From positions 1 to 22,513 of the forward strand of contig JAIPMN010019345.1 of NCBI GenBank assembly GCA_020650975.1: DNA of 22,513 bases. Reading direction: 5' to 3'. The translations under genes were made by a program, and so were the position numbers. This document shows positions 1-22,513 of the stretch, one piece after another (position 1 is the stretch's first letter; the number at the start of each line of letters is the position of its first letter). The stretch is from Apostichopus californicus. Taxonomy: Eukaryota > Echinodermata > Holothuroidea > Aspidochirotida > Stichopodidae. The notes beneath the pieces were generated by a model. The model was not told the origin of the DNA and did no database searches. It was given only the letters and a program-made list of their open reading frames with translations.

Positions 1-808
1 TATGATGATGAAATTCTCAATATAAAATTACTCAGAGAAACTGAAAAAGAATGCACCATTTTGCATCTAGGCAGTCAAAAATACGAAAATTTTTCCAAAG
101 GGGAGGGAGGGAGACACCCCCTCCCCTTAGACCCCTCCCCCACTGCCGCTGATCACACTCATAAATTTTCCTCAATGTTGGAAAGTCTGTATATATCAGT
201 GCAACTAGCCTACATCATATGTAGCCTATATATAACACCGTACCGTACAGTATACTAATACTAGGCCTAGTAATACCCGGGCCCGCGCCCTCGATGATAT
301 ATATTGACCAGAAGGCGGTATCCTTAACGTAAGTTTCATACGTGCATGGCGTGGTCATTCTGCAGAAATGCCTCGAAGAGATGTGAAACTTCTAGGCGTA
401 TCCTATGCTCTATGTGGATAACAAGCGTACCGACATATGTAGTCATATGACTGTGAAAAATACTGTAAATAAACGGTTTTGCGCGTAAACGCAAATTTCG
501 AAAGTCAAATTGTTATGTATAAGTAGTATAGGCCTAAGCCTAAGTTCGCAAGGCCTAGGCCTAACTGTTATTTGTTAGGCTAGCATATAGCTTATGCATG
601 AGCAGTAATACGAAATAATAGTATTACTGCTTTTAAACTAACTTTCATACGCTTTTTTACTTGTTGGCCTACACTAGGGTTGCCATACTGCAGTGTTGGA
701 CTAATGTCACAATGAAGCAAAGTCATCACAGGGACATGGCTTAGGCTAAGAATCAGATGTTTTCGTGTAAGCATTCTTCATCAAGCACATTTCTATTTAT
801 CTTCTCAG
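1..808. other. Upstream intron (5' part of gene lies outside window)
   Basis: No coding exon of the cyclase was found here. The polypyrimidine-AG at 801-808 closes the intron. The stretch holds a G-rich then C-rich segment at about 101-147, a 14-bp perfect palindrome TACTAGGCCTAGTA at 259-272, and several AGGCCTA/TAAGCCTA copies at about 527-566. The short open frame at 61-258 has no recognisable protein content. Confidence 0.6.
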
Positions 809-22281
<21,473 letters not shown>

Positions 22282-22513
22282 ACGATCGGAAAAGATTTCA
22301 TCAGAATCGAAACAAAATTGTAGTTTACTCACTCAGTGATCATATATATTAAACATTTGAACTGGAAATTAATACATACATTGTAAAATTGATACATGAC
22401 AAAATCCAAAATCTTTTTGAGAGTTATTGCAAATATAAATCGGTACTTAAAAAAACAAAAACTTTTCTTATTCATTTTTTTGTCAATACTGTTGAATTAT
22501 TTGTGTCTCAATA
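22282..22513 (+). other. 3' UTR / downstream flank
   Basis: AT-rich sequence after the stop. No AATAAA was seen. ATTAAA at 22348-22353 is the only common polyadenylation variant, so the true end may lie beyond the window. Confidence 0.6.
22348..22353 (+). promoter_or_regulatory. Candidate polyadenylation signal ATTAAA
   Basis: The commonest variant of AATAAA, 67 bases after the stop codon. It would give a very short 3' UTR. A match this short in AT-rich sequence is weak evidence. Confidence 0.35.

Noticed and set aside
61..258. 65-codon open frame at the left edge
   Set aside because: Low-complexity G/C-rich sequence, no family resemblance and no splice signals consistent with the receptor's missing N-terminus.
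757..808. ATG at 757 as the true start of the receptor
   Set aside because: The sequence MFSCKHSSSSTFLFIFSA looks signal-like, but a good acceptor (CTTCTCAG) ends at 808 and about 90 residues expected before the GPGC motif would be missing. It is more likely intron.

Overview
This is a piece of an animal (metazoan) genome. A single gene on the + strand runs through almost the whole window, and its 22 visible coding exons are separated by GT-AG introns of 245 to about 2070 bases. Joined, they give one uninterrupted frame of 1012 codons ending in a stop at 22279-22281. The product is a receptor-type (single-pass membrane) guanylate cyclase of the natriuretic-peptide-receptor class. It has an extracellular ANF-receptor ligand-binding region, a juxtamembrane CGFD...C cysteine pair, one membrane helix, a kinase-homology pseudokinase, a coiled-coil linker and a complete guanylate cyclase catalytic domain. 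The 5' end (signal peptide and roughly the first 90 residues, promoter, 5' UTR) lies upstream of base 1. The 3' end is present.

The type of organism is inferred. Introns are AT-rich and full of short non-autonomous transposons. AGGCCTA-type palindromes and GGCGAC/GTCGCC motifs recur, which fits a marine deuterostome invertebrate, most likely an echinoderm. A hemichordate or another invertebrate is not excluded.

Layout: 1-808 upstream intron; 809-10747 eight extracellular exons; 11286-11361 transmembrane exon; 11607-16903 juxtamembrane segment and kinase-homology exons; 17322-17462 coiled coil; 17928-22281 cyclase catalytic exons and C-tail; 22282-22513 3' flank/UTR. The introns hold a family of TTAA-flanked MITEs (9438-9790, 9980-10339 inverted, 13302-13531), two other terminal-inverted-repeat elements (4406-4722, 5451-5634), a hAT-like terminus (3619-3652), a decayed non-LTR retrotransposon 3' end (about 13905-14520), two minisatellites (62 bp at 7726-7985, 48 bp at 12671-12863), one dispersed repeat seen in two introns, and G- or C-rich tracts.

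The parts of the one gene should work as in the family. Peptide binding outside the cell rearranges the dimer, the kinase-homology domain relays the signal, and the cyclase makes cGMP. I saw no second host gene, no RNA gene and no CRISPR array. The most unusual structural signal is the head-to-head MITE pair, which would fold into a long intronic RNA hairpin. The most unusual protein signal is the absence, by eye, of the usual glycine-rich, Ser-rich start of the kinase-homology domain.
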